The position numbers and the translations under genes are program-made. Shown one piece after another: positions 9,288-17,554 of a DNA stretch of 64,000 nucleotides. Every line of letters begins with the position of its first letter. Position 1 is the first letter of the stretch. A model generated the notes under the pieces. The model worked only from the letters and a program-made list of their open reading frames with translations, ran no database searches and was not told the origin of the DNA. The stretch is from positions 4,440,501-4,504,500 of the forward strand of contig NZ_CP043626.1 of assembly GCF_008807415.1 (NCBI RefSeq). Direction: 5' to 3'. This DNA comes from Pseudomonas denitrificans (nom. rej.). GTDB taxonomy: Bacteria > Pseudomonadota > Gammaproteobacteria > Pseudomonadales > Pseudomonadaceae.

Positions 9288-11969
9288 ATGCGCTTTACCA
9301 AGACCCTACTGGCCTCGCACATCGCGTTGGCCATCGCCCTGGCGGGGCAGGCCGGCATGGCCAGCGCCACCTGCAGTACCAGCGGCGACGGCAAGACCTA
9401 CACCTGTGACGAAACCGTGTGGTGGGGCCTTCCCGCAGGCGTGGAAAATGTTCACATCGACACCGGCAACACCCGTGGCGGCATGGCACCCATGGGCGGC
9501 TTCGGCATCTATGGCAACAACGGCCAATACACCATCAAGGAAGCGACAATCCTGACCGGCTCCGTCTCGGGCCTGCTCAGCGGCTACAAGGCCGATGCCA
9601 TCCAGGCCAATATCGGCACCAACAACATCTCCATCGACAAGTTGACTATCGTCACCAAGGGCTCATCGGCCGATGGCATCAACGTCACCGAAAACGCGAT
9701 CAACTCCACGGTCACCATCGGCGACAATGCCAGTATCACCACCTCCGGCATGGGCGTGCGGGCCAATACCTCGAAGAATGGCGGCACCAACCGCATTCTC
9801 CTGGGCAAGGGCGCAGTGATCAGCACCAGCGGCAGCGGCAGCAACGGCAGTGACGGCAACGGCTATGCGGTCTATGCCGGCAACCGTGACAGCGAAGCAC
9901 TGCTCTACAAGGGCGATGCCGAAGTGCGCATCGACGATGGCAGCACCATCAGCACCTCGGGCTCCAGTGCTCACGCGGTATTTGCCAACCGCGGCGGCGA
10001 GATCCACCTGGGCAGCACCGCCATCACCACCGGGAAGGCCAATGCCTACGGCATCTACGTGCAGACCCTTGAGGACTTCAACGGCATGCGTGGCGGCAAG
10101 GTGCATCTGTACGGCGACACCCAGGTCACCGTCACCGACGGCAACCGCGCCATGGCCGCCAATGGCGCAGACTCCAGCATCGTCTCGGAGAACGCCGCGA
10201 TCTACGTGCTCGACAGCAGCGCCGCAGACGACCTCGCCAACCGCAAGGGCGTCGCGCTCTACGCCGAGAACCAGGGCAGGCTCGACCTGAAGATGGCCGC
10301 CGGATCCTACCTGAACGGCACCACCAGCACCGCCACCGACGGGGTGATCGACCTCGCCATGGACGGAGCCGCCAGCCAGTGGTTCATGACCGGCAATTCC
10401 AACCTCACCAACCTCTCGCTGACCAACGGTGCACAGTTGATCTACGACCGCCACGACGAGCACGGCGAGTACGCCTACAAGACCCTGACGGTGGATGGCG
10501 ACTTCACCGGCGGCGGCCACCTGGTGATGAACACCTACCTGGGCGACGACAGCTCCGAGACCGACAAGCTGGCCGTCACCGGCAGCACCTCGGGCGAGAC
10601 GCTGGTGACAGTCAACAACACCGGCGGCCCCGGCGCGCAGACCCTGGAGGGCATCCAGATGATCACCGTCGGCGGCACCTCCGCCGGCGAGTTCACCTCC
10701 AGCCGGGTAACCGAGGGCGGCTACGAGTACATGCTCCGCCGTGGCGGCAGCTTCGTCGGTTCCACCGGCGCGGACAGCGACTGGTACCTGACCTCCTACA
10801 AGCCGACCGAACCGGAAGATCCGGACCCGATCGATCCGGGCCCCGGCCCTGGGCCCGATCCGGAGCCGGAAGATCCCGATCCTGTCGATCCCGGTCCTGA
10901 AGATCCGGGCCCCGTCGATCCCGGCCCCGAAGAGCCAGGCCCCGTCGATCCGGGCCCGACCGACCCGGTGCCGGAGCAACCCGCGCCCAGCGACAAGGAC
11001 CGCGTGCGCCAGCCCGAAGGCGGCAGCTACACCGCCAACCTCGCGGCAGCCAACACGATGTTCCTGCACCGCCTGCACGACCGCACCGGCAACCTGACCT
11101 ACGTCGATCCGGACACCGGCAAGCAGGTCACCTCGATGCTCTGGATGCGCAACGTCGACGGCTCCAGCCGCTGGGAAGACAGCACCGGGCAGCTGAAGAC
11201 CGAATCCAACCGCTACGTGCTGCAACTGGGCAGCGACCTGTACCGCAAGCAGACCGACAACGGTGACTGGGTCGTCGGCGTGATGGCCGGCTACGCCAAC
11301 GGCAACTCCACGACCAGATCGCGCATTACCGGCTACCGCTCGCGCGGCGAGATCGACGGCTACAGCCTCGGCGTCTATGGCACCTGGTACGAGAACAAGG
11401 ACGACGAGAACGGTGCCTACGTCGACAGCTGGGTCCTGTGGAATGACTTCGATGCTGAAGTGCGCGGCGAGCAACTGGCCAAGGAGAAATACGACGCCAA
11501 GGGCATCACCGCCTCCCTCGAGGCCGGCAAGACCTTCACCGTGGCGAAGACCGAAAGCGCCAGCTACTACGTCCAGCCGCAGGCGCAGATCGTCTACATG
11601 GGCGTGAAGGCCGACACCCACCGCGAGGCCAATGGCACCAAGGTCACCGGCCAGGGCGACGGCAACATCATGACCCGCCTGGGTGCCCGCGCCGCCGTGC
11701 GCAGCAACCAGCAAGGCGGCTTCGCCAACACCTACGGCGTGGAGCCCTACGTGGAAACCAACTGGATCCACAACACCGACGACTTCGGCGCAAAGATGGG
11801 CAGCACGAAGTTCGAAATGGACGGCGCCAGCGACATCTTCGAAGTCAAGCTCGGCGCCACCAGCAAGGTGAACAGCCGGGTCAACATCTGGGGTGAAGTG
11901 GGCAAGCAGTTCGGCGACAACGGCTACCGCGACCAGGCGGTGACGCTGGGTCTGAAGGTCAACTTCTGA
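9288..11969 (+). CDS. Autotransporter with pertactin-like passenger and outer-membrane beta-barrel
   Basis: This is an 893-residue type V secretion protein. Residues 1-27 are a Sec signal peptide (MRFTKTLLASHIALAIALAG...ASA). Residues about 28-500 are a repetitive, glycine, serine, threonine and asparagine-rich passenger expected to fold as a beta-helix. Residues about 505-565 are a proline, glycine and aspartate-rich linker made of imperfect DPGPEDPGPVD-type units. Residues about 600-893 are the autotransporter barrel (PF03797 type) ending LKVNF with the terminal aromatic residue required for BAM recognition. An AAGGAGG site sits five bases before the ATG. The passenger has no visible protease or esterase motif, so adhesion or aggregation is the likeliest role. 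It interrupts otherwise P. aeruginosa-like gene order. Confidence 0.9.
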   Translation: MRFTKTLLASHIALAIALAGQAGMASATCSTSGDGKTYTCDETVWWGLPAGVENVHIDTGNTRGGMAPMGGFGIYGNNGQYTIKEATILTGSVSGLLSGYKADAIQANIGTNNISIDKLTIVTKGSSADGINVTENAINSTVTIGDNASITTSGMGVRANTSKNGGTNRILLGKGAVISTSGSGSNGSDGNGYAVYAGNRDSEALLYKGDAEVRIDDGSTISTSGSSAHAVFANRGGEIHLGSTAITTGKANAYGIYVQTLEDFNGMRGGKVHLYGDTQVTVTDGNRAMAANGADSSIVSENAAIYVLDSSAADDLANRKGVALYAENQGRLDLKMAAGSYLNGTTSTATDGVIDLAMDGAASQWFMTGNSNLTNLSLTNGAQLIYDRHDEHGEYAYKTLTVDGDFTGGGHLVMNTYLGDDSSETDKLAVTGSTSGETLVTVNNTGGPGAQTLEGIQMITVGGTSAGEFTSSRVTEGGYEYMLRRGGSFVGSTGADSDWYLTSYKPTEPEDPDPIDPGPGPGPDPEPEDPDPVDPGPEDPGPVDPGPEEPGPVDPGPTDPVPEQPAPSDKDRVRQPEGGSYTANLAAANTMFLHRLHDRTGNLTYVDPDTGKQVTSMLWMRNVDGSSRWEDSTGQLKTESNRYVLQLGSDLYRKQTDNGDWVVGVMAGYANGNSTTRSRITGYRSRGEIDGYSLGVYGTWYENKDDENGAYVDSWVLWNDFDAEVRGEQLAKEKYDAKGITASLEAGKTFTVAKTESASYYVQPQAQIVYMGVKADTHREANGTKVTGQGDGNIMTRLGARAAVRSNQQGGFANTYGVEPYVETNWIHNTDDFGAKMGSTKFEMDGASDIFEVKLGATSKVNSRVNIWGEVGKQFGDNGYRDQAVTLGLKVNF

Positions 11970-11984
11970 CCCCGCCGTGAACCG

Positions 11985-12015
11985 GGCCGCCGCAGGCAAC
12001 TGCGGCGGCCTTTTT
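11985..12015 (+). terminator. Rho-independent terminator of the autotransporter gene
   Basis: A perfect 10-bp stem (GGCCGCCGCA / TGCGGCGGCC) with a 6-base loop is followed by five T residues, 15 bases after the stop. Confidence 0.9.
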
Positions 12016-12505
12016 CTGCGGACGACAATGGGACATCAGTGTTGGGCGGTTCGCGAGCAAGCTCGCCTACAGGCACTGCTCCGACTCTGGCTTTGGCTTT
12101 GGCTTTGGCTTTGATGAGGCTTCCAGGGAAACATCCGCACGCGCCGAATGCCCCGTTCGACGAGGGAATTTTTCGCCTCAAGCGAAAAACCGGATGTCCG
12201 GGGCAAGCCGTCTTGGTTACTTCTTCGGCGTTTGGAAGAAGTGACTCGCCCGAGGGGGCGAAACCCAACACATCCGCGCACTCCAATGCGGCGCAAAAAT
12301 AACCAAGCCAATGCAGCGGACCTGCAACATCAGAGAGAAAGAGAACGCCGGCCCGGCCGGCGGATCGAGGGCATGGCCCGCTCCTACAGGGAGACTTCTG
12401 CGCCCCTCGAAAACCCTGACATTTCGATCAACTTTTCCCCTATCGCCCCGGTCGTACAACCCGAACTGCTATGCTCTGCAGCTCGAAGAAAAAGGTGGAC
12501 CCGCG
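12016..12505. repeat. Interspersed-repeat intergenic region with (GGCTTT)4
   Basis: This 490-bp gene-free stretch begins with a REP-like palindrome GCGAGCAAGCTCGC (12053-12066) embedded in TTCGCGAGCAAGCTCGCC, a common Pseudomonas repeat. Next come four exact GGCTTT hexamers (12089-12112), then a segment containing a GAAGAAGTGACTCGCCCGA motif that I recognise as recurring between genes in pseudomonads and often mis-called as small proteins. Frames through it have no credible start. The bphO promoter should lie in the last 150 bases; the GGTGG before 12506 is its likely ribosome binding site. Confidence 0.6.
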
Positions 12506-13120
12506 ATGACGGCGATGACTTCGCAACCGAACGAACGCCCGGGCATCTCGCCTGCGCTGGCCGCTTTGCGCGCCGCTACCCATGAGCTGCATGCCGACCT
12601 CGACAGTCGCTCCCCGCTCACTGCCGCACTGACCCAGGCCGACTACCTCGACCACGCTGCCCGCGTGCTGGGCTGGATGCGCCCGCTGGAGCAAGCCCTC
12701 TGGCCGCTCTGGCCTGACGCAGAAGATGCACGGCTGCGACGCGGCAAGAGCCAATGGCTGGAAGCCGATCTGCAGGCCGGCTCGCAGGCCACCGCCGACC
12801 TGCCCGACTGTCCCGCCGCCCCGGTCGCGATCAACCTCGCCGAAGCCTTCGGCATCGCCTACGTCGCCGAGGGTGCGACCCTGGGCGGACGGGTGCTCTA
12901 CAAGCGCCTCAAGGCCTCGCTCGAACCGCTGCCGCTGCACTGGCTGCAGGGCTACGGCGAACACACCGGCGAACGCTGGAGCGCTTTCCAGCGCCTGCTG
13001 GCCGAGCATGTCACCACTGCCGAGGACATCTCCCGCGCCCAGGCTGCCGCCGTGTGCGCCTTCACTTCGTTCCGCGACTGGGTGCTGGACGTCGCCCCGA
13101 ACCGGACGGTCCCGGCATGA
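12506..13120 (+). CDS. bphO: Biliverdin-producing heme oxygenase BphO
   Basis: This 204-residue enzyme cleaves heme to biliverdin, the chromophore of the bacteriophytochrome encoded next to it. Family signs are LRAATHELHADLDSRSPL, where one of the two early histidines (26 or 29) is the proximal heme ligand, and the distal helix region around YVAEGATLGGRVLYKRLK (Gly-rich). Its stop overlaps the bphP start by four bases (ATGA), so chromophore synthesis and apoprotein are translationally coupled. I chose the ATG at 12506, after AAGGTGG; a second ATG three codons later is possible. In PAO1 this pair is elsewhere (PA4116-PA4117), so its place next to urease differs. Confidence 0.93.
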   Translation: MTAMTSQPNERPGISPALAALRAATHELHADLDSRSPLTAALTQADYLDHAARVLGWMRPLEQALWPLWPDAEDARLRRGKSQWLEADLQAGSQATADLPDCPAAPVAINLAEAFGIAYVAEGATLGGRVLYKRLKASLEPLPLHWLQGYGEHTGERWSAFQRLLAEHVTTAEDISRAQAAAVCAFTSFRDWVLDVAPNRTVPA

Positions 13121-15275
13121 GCGAGCAGACGGTCACCCTCGCCAACTGCGAGGACGAACCCATCCATGTGCCGGGCGCGATCCAGCCCCACGGCGCGCTG
13201 ATCGCCCTCGACGAACAGGGCCGCGTGCTCGGCTTCAGCGACAACCTCGGCACCCTGCTGGGCATCGCCCCGACGCTGGGCGAGCCACTGGCCGAGGCGG
13301 ACGTCGGCCCGGCGTGCTGGCGATGCTCGCTGAAGGGCTCAATGAAGCAGGCCCCTGGGTCAACAGCGTGGAAGCGCGGATCAACCGGCGCTTCTTCGAC
13401 GTGATCGGCCACAGCCATGACGACGTGCGCTACCTGGAATTCGAGAGGCGCGCTGCCGGGACCGCGTCCTTCACCACCTTCGCCCTCAACGCCCAGCGCC
13501 TGGTCAGCCAGCTGCAGTTGCGCAACGACGTCGAGAGCCTGCTGGTCAGCGTCACCGAGGAAGTGCGGCGTATGACCGGCTACGACCGCGTCATGGCCTA
13601 CCGCTTCAACGAGGACGACTCCGGCGAGGTGGTCGCCGAATCCCGCCGCGAGGACCTGGAAAGCTACCTCGGCCAGCGCTACCCGGCCTCGGACATTCCC
13701 GCCCAGGCGCGGCGCCTGTATCTGCAGAACCCGGTGCGGCTGATCGGCGACGCGGCCTACCAGCCGGTCGCCGTGCGCCCCACGCTGAACCCGGGCAGCG
13801 GCAAGCCGTTCGACCTGAGTTTCAGCACCCTGCGCAGCGTCTCGCCGATCCATTGCGAGTACCTCGCCAACATGGGCGTGCGCGCGTCGATGAGCATTTC
13901 CATCGTGGTCGGCGGGCGCCTGTGGGGGCTGTTCTCCTGCCACCACATGAGCCCGAAGGTGGTGCCCTACCCGATCCGCATGTCCTTCCAGGTGTTTTCC
14001 CAGGTGTGCAGCGCCATGGTCGAACGCCTGGAGCAGAGCCGCGTCAGCGAACTCCTGCGCCAGGCCTCCGAGCGCCAGCAGGCGCTGCTGCGCCGCACCC
14101 GCGACTCCGACGACCTGCTCAGCGCGCTGTCACGCCCCGGCGCCAGCATCGCCGACCTGCTGCCGTGCGACGGCGCGGTGGTGATGCTCGGCGGGCGCGC
14201 CAGCAGCATCGGCGGTGACTTCGACGACCTGGCGGTGGCCATGGTCGCCCAGCTGCAGCAGGACGAGGAGCTGGACCTGTTCCACAGCGACCAGCGCCTG
14301 GAACTGCCCGATGGCCCGCACGACCCGCGCTACTGCGGCGTCATGGCGATCCGTTTCCATCGCCAGGAGTCGGGCTGGATCGTCTGGCTGCGCCTGGAGC
14401 AGGTGCACCGTATTCGCTGGGGCGGCAAGCCGGAGAAGATCATCAAGACCGGCCCCTCCGGCGCGCGCCTGACCCCGCGCGGCTCGTTCGAAGCGTGGGA
14501 AGAAGTCGTGCGCGGGCGCTCCATGCCCTGGACCGGCATCGACCTCTCCATCGCCGAGAAGCTGCGCACCGAACTGGTGGAGCTGTGCCTGAACCGCGCC
14601 GGCGAGATCGACCGCATGCGCCAGCGCCTGATCGCCGTGCTCGGCCACGACCTGCGCAACCCGTTGCAGTCGATCTCCATGGCGGCGGCCATGCTTTCCT
14701 CCAGCGACGTGCGCAACGCCGAGCTGCGCCAGCACATCACCTACTCCAGCAGCCGCATGGAACGCCTGATCAGCCAGATCCTCGAAATGAGCCGGCTGCA
14801 GAGCGGCGCGGGAATGACCGTGAAGCCGGTGGGCGCAGACCTCTCGCGGCTGGTGCGCGATATCGTCCAGGAAACCGACGTGGCCTATCCGGGCCTGTCC
14901 ATCGAGACCGCCATCGAGGAGGGCGTGCAGGCGCAAGTCGACCCGGACCGCTACCTGCAGGTGATCGCCAACCTGCTGAGCAATGCCCGTCACCATGGTC
15001 GCCCCGGCCGCCCGGTGCTGGTGGAACTGCGCCGCCAGGGCGAGCTGGCGCGGCTGTGCATCCTCAACGAAGCCGAAGCGCTGGATGAGGCGCGCCTCGC
15101 CAACCTCTTCGAGCCGTTCAAGCAGGACGCAGGCGGTCATGGCCGCAACAAGAGCGGGCTGGGCATCGGGCTGTACATCTCGCAGGCCATCGTCAGCGCC
15201 CACGGCGGCCGCATCGAAGTCGAGCAGGCCGACGGCATCATCACCTTCAGCGTGCTGGTGCCGCTTAAGCCCTGA
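13117..15275 (+). pseudogene. bphP: Bacteriophytochrome histidine kinase BphP, broken by a one-base frameshift
   Basis: The first frame (13117 to about 13312) encodes MSEQTVTLANCEDEPIHVPG, with the biliverdin-binding Cys11 and the start of the PAS domain. The rest continues in the next frame from about 13314: LAMLAEGLNEAGPWVNSVEARI, GAF with PASDIPAQARRLY, PHY, and a histidine kinase with VLGHDLRNPLQS and an ATPase domain ending FSVLVPLKP. Read through one inserted base at 13312-13314 the product would be 719 residues, close to P. aeruginosa BphP. Without it the kinase stops at 13404. Both halves remain clean family matches, so the change is recent or is a sequencing error. The protein would be a red/far-red sensor kinase. 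Confidence 0.9.
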
Positions 15276-15301
15276 CCCCTGGCGCCGATAATTGCCCACG
15301 A

Positions 15302-15328
15302 AAAACGGCGCCCCATGGGCGCCGTTTT
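15302..15328. terminator. Bidirectional terminator between bphP and ybiI
   Basis: A 12-bp perfect stem AAAACGGCGCCC / GGGCGCCGTTTT with a 3-base loop has A-run and T-run ends, so it can terminate the two convergent genes in both directions. Confidence 0.9.
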
Positions 15329-15347
15329 CATGTCGTGCGACAGCCAC

Positions 15348-15614
15348 TCAGCGCAACTGGCTGTCCTTGCTGCCGCGGCGGTTGTAGCCGGCGTAGGCCG
15401 CCTGCTCCTTGTCGTGCTCGGCCTGGCAGTTCACGCACAGGCGCACGCCGGGGATGGCCTTGCGTCGCGCCTCGGGGATTGGCGCGTCGCACTCTTCGCA
15501 ATGGGTCAGGCTCTCGCCCTTGGGCATCTGGTTGCGTGCCCGTGCAATGGCGTCCTCGATGGTGCTGTCGATCTGCTCCTGAACCGCTCCGTCGTTTGCC
15601 CAGCCGCTGGCCAT
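15348..15614 (-). CDS. ybiI: DksA/TraR-type C4 zinc finger protein, YbiI family
   Basis: This is an 88-residue protein starting MASGWANDGAVQEQIDSTIEDAIARA and ending YNRRGSKDSQLR, which is the E. coli YbiI pattern almost throughout. A four-cysteine zinc site is formed by CEEC and CVNC. The ATG at 15614 is chosen because GGAGG lies just upstream; an in-frame ATG five codons earlier has no such site. It lacks the long DksA coiled coil with the acidic tip, so a direct RNA-polymerase secondary-channel role is uncertain. Transcribed divergently from 15799 and convergently with bphP. Confidence 0.9.
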   Translation of the reverse strand: MASGWANDGAVQEQIDSTIEDAIARARNQMPKGESLTHCEECDAPIPEARRKAIPGVRLCVNCQAEHDKEQAAYAGYNRRGSKDSQLR

Positions 15615-15637
15615 GGCGACCTCCGTCAATTGATCAG

Positions 15638-15651
15638 TATCTGTACAGATA
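15638..15651. promoter_or_regulatory. Perfect 14-bp palindrome in a divergent promoter region
   Basis: TATCTGTACAGATA is its own reverse complement and lies 24 bases upstream of the ybiI start and about 150 upstream of the 15799 gene. It may be an operator. The CTGT...ACAG arms are too close for LexA. No regulator can be named. Confidence 0.4.
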
Positions 15652-15798
15652 TGAAGGGTGTCCGGAGCAATTGCAAGGGGCGGTCGCCCTGGAGCAAAAG
15701 CGGCGCTTTACGTCAGCAGTATCAGATTCACCTTACAGGCAAGACGGACCGTGAAACTGAGAATGGCGACCTTTCCATTGCCATCGAAGGAACCCGTC

Positions 15799-16458
15799 AT
15801 GCGCTCCATTCCCGTCCTGCTCGCCGGCCTGCTGCTGTCCGGTGCGCTGTCCTGCACCGCGCTGACCGCCCAAGCGAGCGCCCGGCGGACCGATCCGTTG
15901 CTGCAGGACATCGAGCGCTACCTGCTGCTCTACGCCGCTACCGGTGATGATCGCTTCCTGGTCCGGCTGGACAGTCTGGGCGTGGTGTTCGAAAGCCAGC
16001 TCGAAGGGCAGAAGCAAGCCAAGGCGCTGAAGGACATCTGGCAGCTGCATCAACAGACCTTGCTGAAGGTGCGCGAGGCCTACAGCAGGAAGGGCATCAA
16101 CCTGCAGCAGGCGCTGCAGCAGACCCGGGAGGTCGCCGAACTCTTCGACAGCTTCCTGGCCAGCAGCTCGGACAGTGCTCCCTCGATGATCGGTGAACTG
16201 CGCGAACTGGCGCTGCTGGAAGCCCGGGGAGCCAATCGCAAGCTGCTGGGCGAACCGTCCGCGACGGACAGCCAGCGCATCGAGGCTCTGCGCACGAGCC
16301 TGCAATCACACCTCGAGGCGTTGCCGGACACCCCGGAGCGCAATCGTCTGCTGGCGCACTGGGCGTACCTGCGCAAGAGCCAGGCGGCCGGCGGCACGCT
16401 GCTCTACCCGTTCAACGCGCAGATCGAGTACCTCACCACCCATGCACCGCAGAGCTGA
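15799..16458 (+). CDS. Hypothetical secreted helical protein
   Basis: This is a 219-residue protein that I do not recognise. A signal peptide (MRSIPVLLAGLLLSGALSCTALTAQASA) suggests export; cleavage after AQASA is more likely than lipidation, because ALSC is a poor lipobox. The mature part is almost entirely helical, rich in Leu, Gln, Glu and Ser, with long amphipathic stretches (LLQDIERYLLLYAATGDDRFLVRLDSL; LQQALQQTREVAELFDSFLASS) that resemble periplasmic four-helix sensor domains without any transmembrane or output domain. An AAGGAACCCGTC site precedes the ATG. It is single and flanked by divergent ybiI and a convergent decarboxylase. Confidence 0.75.
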   Translation: MRSIPVLLAGLLLSGALSCTALTAQASARRTDPLLQDIERYLLLYAATGDDRFLVRLDSLGVVFESQLEGQKQAKALKDIWQLHQQTLLKVREAYSRKGINLQQALQQTREVAELFDSFLASSSDSAPSMIGELRELALLEARGANRKLLGEPSATDSQRIEALRTSLQSHLEALPDTPERNRLLAHWAYLRKSQAAGGTLLYPFNAQIEYLTTHAPQS

Positions 16459-16482
16459 TGCTCCGGGGTAGGCAGGGATGTC

Positions 16483-17346
16483 TTACTCTTTCACTTCCAT
16501 GTATTCGCGTGCCCAGATCTGGTACTCCTCGGGCAGCGTGTACTTCTTCGCCAGCTCCGAAGCGGTCAGGTCGGAGGCATGCACGCCGCGCTGCTCGCGC
16601 AGGCAGTCGTAGGTGGCCTTGATCGCGGCGAAGTAGGCGGCGTGGCCATCGACCACGATGCGCACGCCCAGCTCGGCCAGGCGGGCGTCGTCGCGCAGCT
16701 CCGGGTTGCCATAGGACACCAGCATCAGCGGCACGGACAGGTGGCGGGAGATGGCTTCCAGGTGGTCGAAGTCGCGGATGCCGACCATGCAGATGCCGTC
16801 GGCACCAGCGGCTTGGTAGGCCAGGGTGCGGCGGATCACGTCGTCCACTTCCAGCACTTCGGCGTTGGTGCGGGCGATGATCGCCATTTCCGAGTCGATG
16901 CGCGCTTCCAGTGCCGCGCGGATCTTGCCGACGCCTTCCTCGACCGGGATCAGGTCGGTGGACTTGCGGCCGAACTGCGCGGGCAGCAGGGTGTCCTCGA
17001 TGGTCAGCGCAGCCACACCGGCGCGTTCCAGCTCGACGATGGTACGCATGGTGTTCAGCGCATTGCCGTAGCCGTGGTCGGCGTCGGCGATCACCGGCAG
17101 GCGGGCGACACGACCGATGCGGGTGGCCTGCTCGGTGAATTCGCTCAGGGTGATCAGTGCAAAATCAGGCGCCGCCAAAACTTGTAGTGAAGCTACAGAA
17201 CCGCCCAGGATGCCTACTTCGAAACCCAGGTCACCGGCGATGCGCGCGGACATGGGGTCGAACACCGAAGCGGTGTGATAGCAGGCTGAAGAATTCAGTA
17301 AGGCGCGGAAATCCTTGCGCAATTCGTGGAAGGAGGCTCTGTGCAT
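16483..17346 (-). CDS. Oxaloacetate decarboxylase, isocitrate lyase/PEP mutase superfamily
   Basis: This is a 287-residue homologue of PA4872, a metal-dependent enzyme that decarboxylates oxaloacetate to pyruvate. The (beta/alpha)8 fold of the PEP mutase/isocitrate lyase superfamily shows as [15 protein letters not shown], the Mg-binding loop [23 protein letters not shown] and [13 protein letters not shown]. It lacks the isocitrate lyase catalytic KKCGH loop. The ATG at 17346 ([10 protein letters not shown]) matches the family start; a TTG four codons upstream is less likely. Two TGTAG-N5-CTACA palindromes lie 60-98 bp upstream and a third lies inside the coding region, implying a dedicated repressor. 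Confidence 0.92.
   Translation of the reverse strand: MHRASFHELRKDFRALLNSSACYHTASVFDPMSARIAGDLGFEVGILGGSVASLQVLAAPDFALITLSEFTEQATRIGRVARLPVIADADHGYGNALNTMRTIVELERAGVAALTIEDTLLPAQFGRKSTDLIPVEEGVGKIRAALEARIDSEMAIIARTNAEVLEVDDVIRRTLAYQAAGADGICMVGIRDFDHLEAISRHLSVPLMLVSYGNPELRDDARLAELGVRIVVDGHAAYFAAIKATYDCLREQRGVHASDLTASELAKKYTLPEEYQIWAREYMEVKE
17183..17197. promoter_or_regulatory. Third TGTAG-N5-CTACA site, inside the decarboxylase gene
   Basis: TGTAGTGAAGCTACA has the same arms and spacing as the two promoter sites at 17406-17444. It lies about 50 codons into the gene on the minus strand, so it could act as an auxiliary operator for looping or as a roadblock. Confidence 0.45.
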
Positions 17347-17405
17347 GGTGGGATCCAACTGCTTGTACGGGGTGGGAGAACGGAAATCAGATAGTGGAAA
17401 ACTCT

Positions 17406-17444
17406 TGTAGGAAAACTACAGGAACACAATGTAGCAAAACTACA
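17406..17444. promoter_or_regulatory. Two tandem TGTAG-N5-CTACA operator-like palindromes
   Basis: TGTAGGAAAACTACA (17406-17420) and TGTAGCAAAACTACA (17430-17444) are spaced 24 bp apart in the divergent promoter region between the decarboxylase (starting 17346, minus) and the Hsp70-like gene (17555, plus). The regular spacing of just over two helical turns fits co-operative binding. The arms resemble TTGT...ACAA sites bound by the RpiR-family regulator HexR in pseudomonads, but that link is only a suggestion. Confidence 0.6.
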
Positions 17445-17554
17445 AGCTACTCCCCAAGCCCTGTTTGCCACCATCGCTTCCCGACGGATACCCTGATTTT
17501 CCTACAGCGCTCGCGTACACTGCGCGGCCGTTTTTTCTCCGGACATCCTGCACC

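Noticed and set aside
9663..11999. 778-codon open frame on the minus strand opposite the autotransporter
   Set aside because: It is antisense to a gene with signal peptide, linker and barrel. Such long frames are a codon-bias effect of high-GC DNA; it has no ribosome binding site or recognisable domain.
13300..13330. Programmed frameshifting in bphP
   Set aside because: There is no slippery heptamer at the junction, bacteriophytochromes are not known to use recoding, and a simple missing base explains it.
15638..15651. LexA (SOS) box
   Set aside because: LexA sites need CTG-N10-CAG spacing; here the CTGT and ACAG halves abut.
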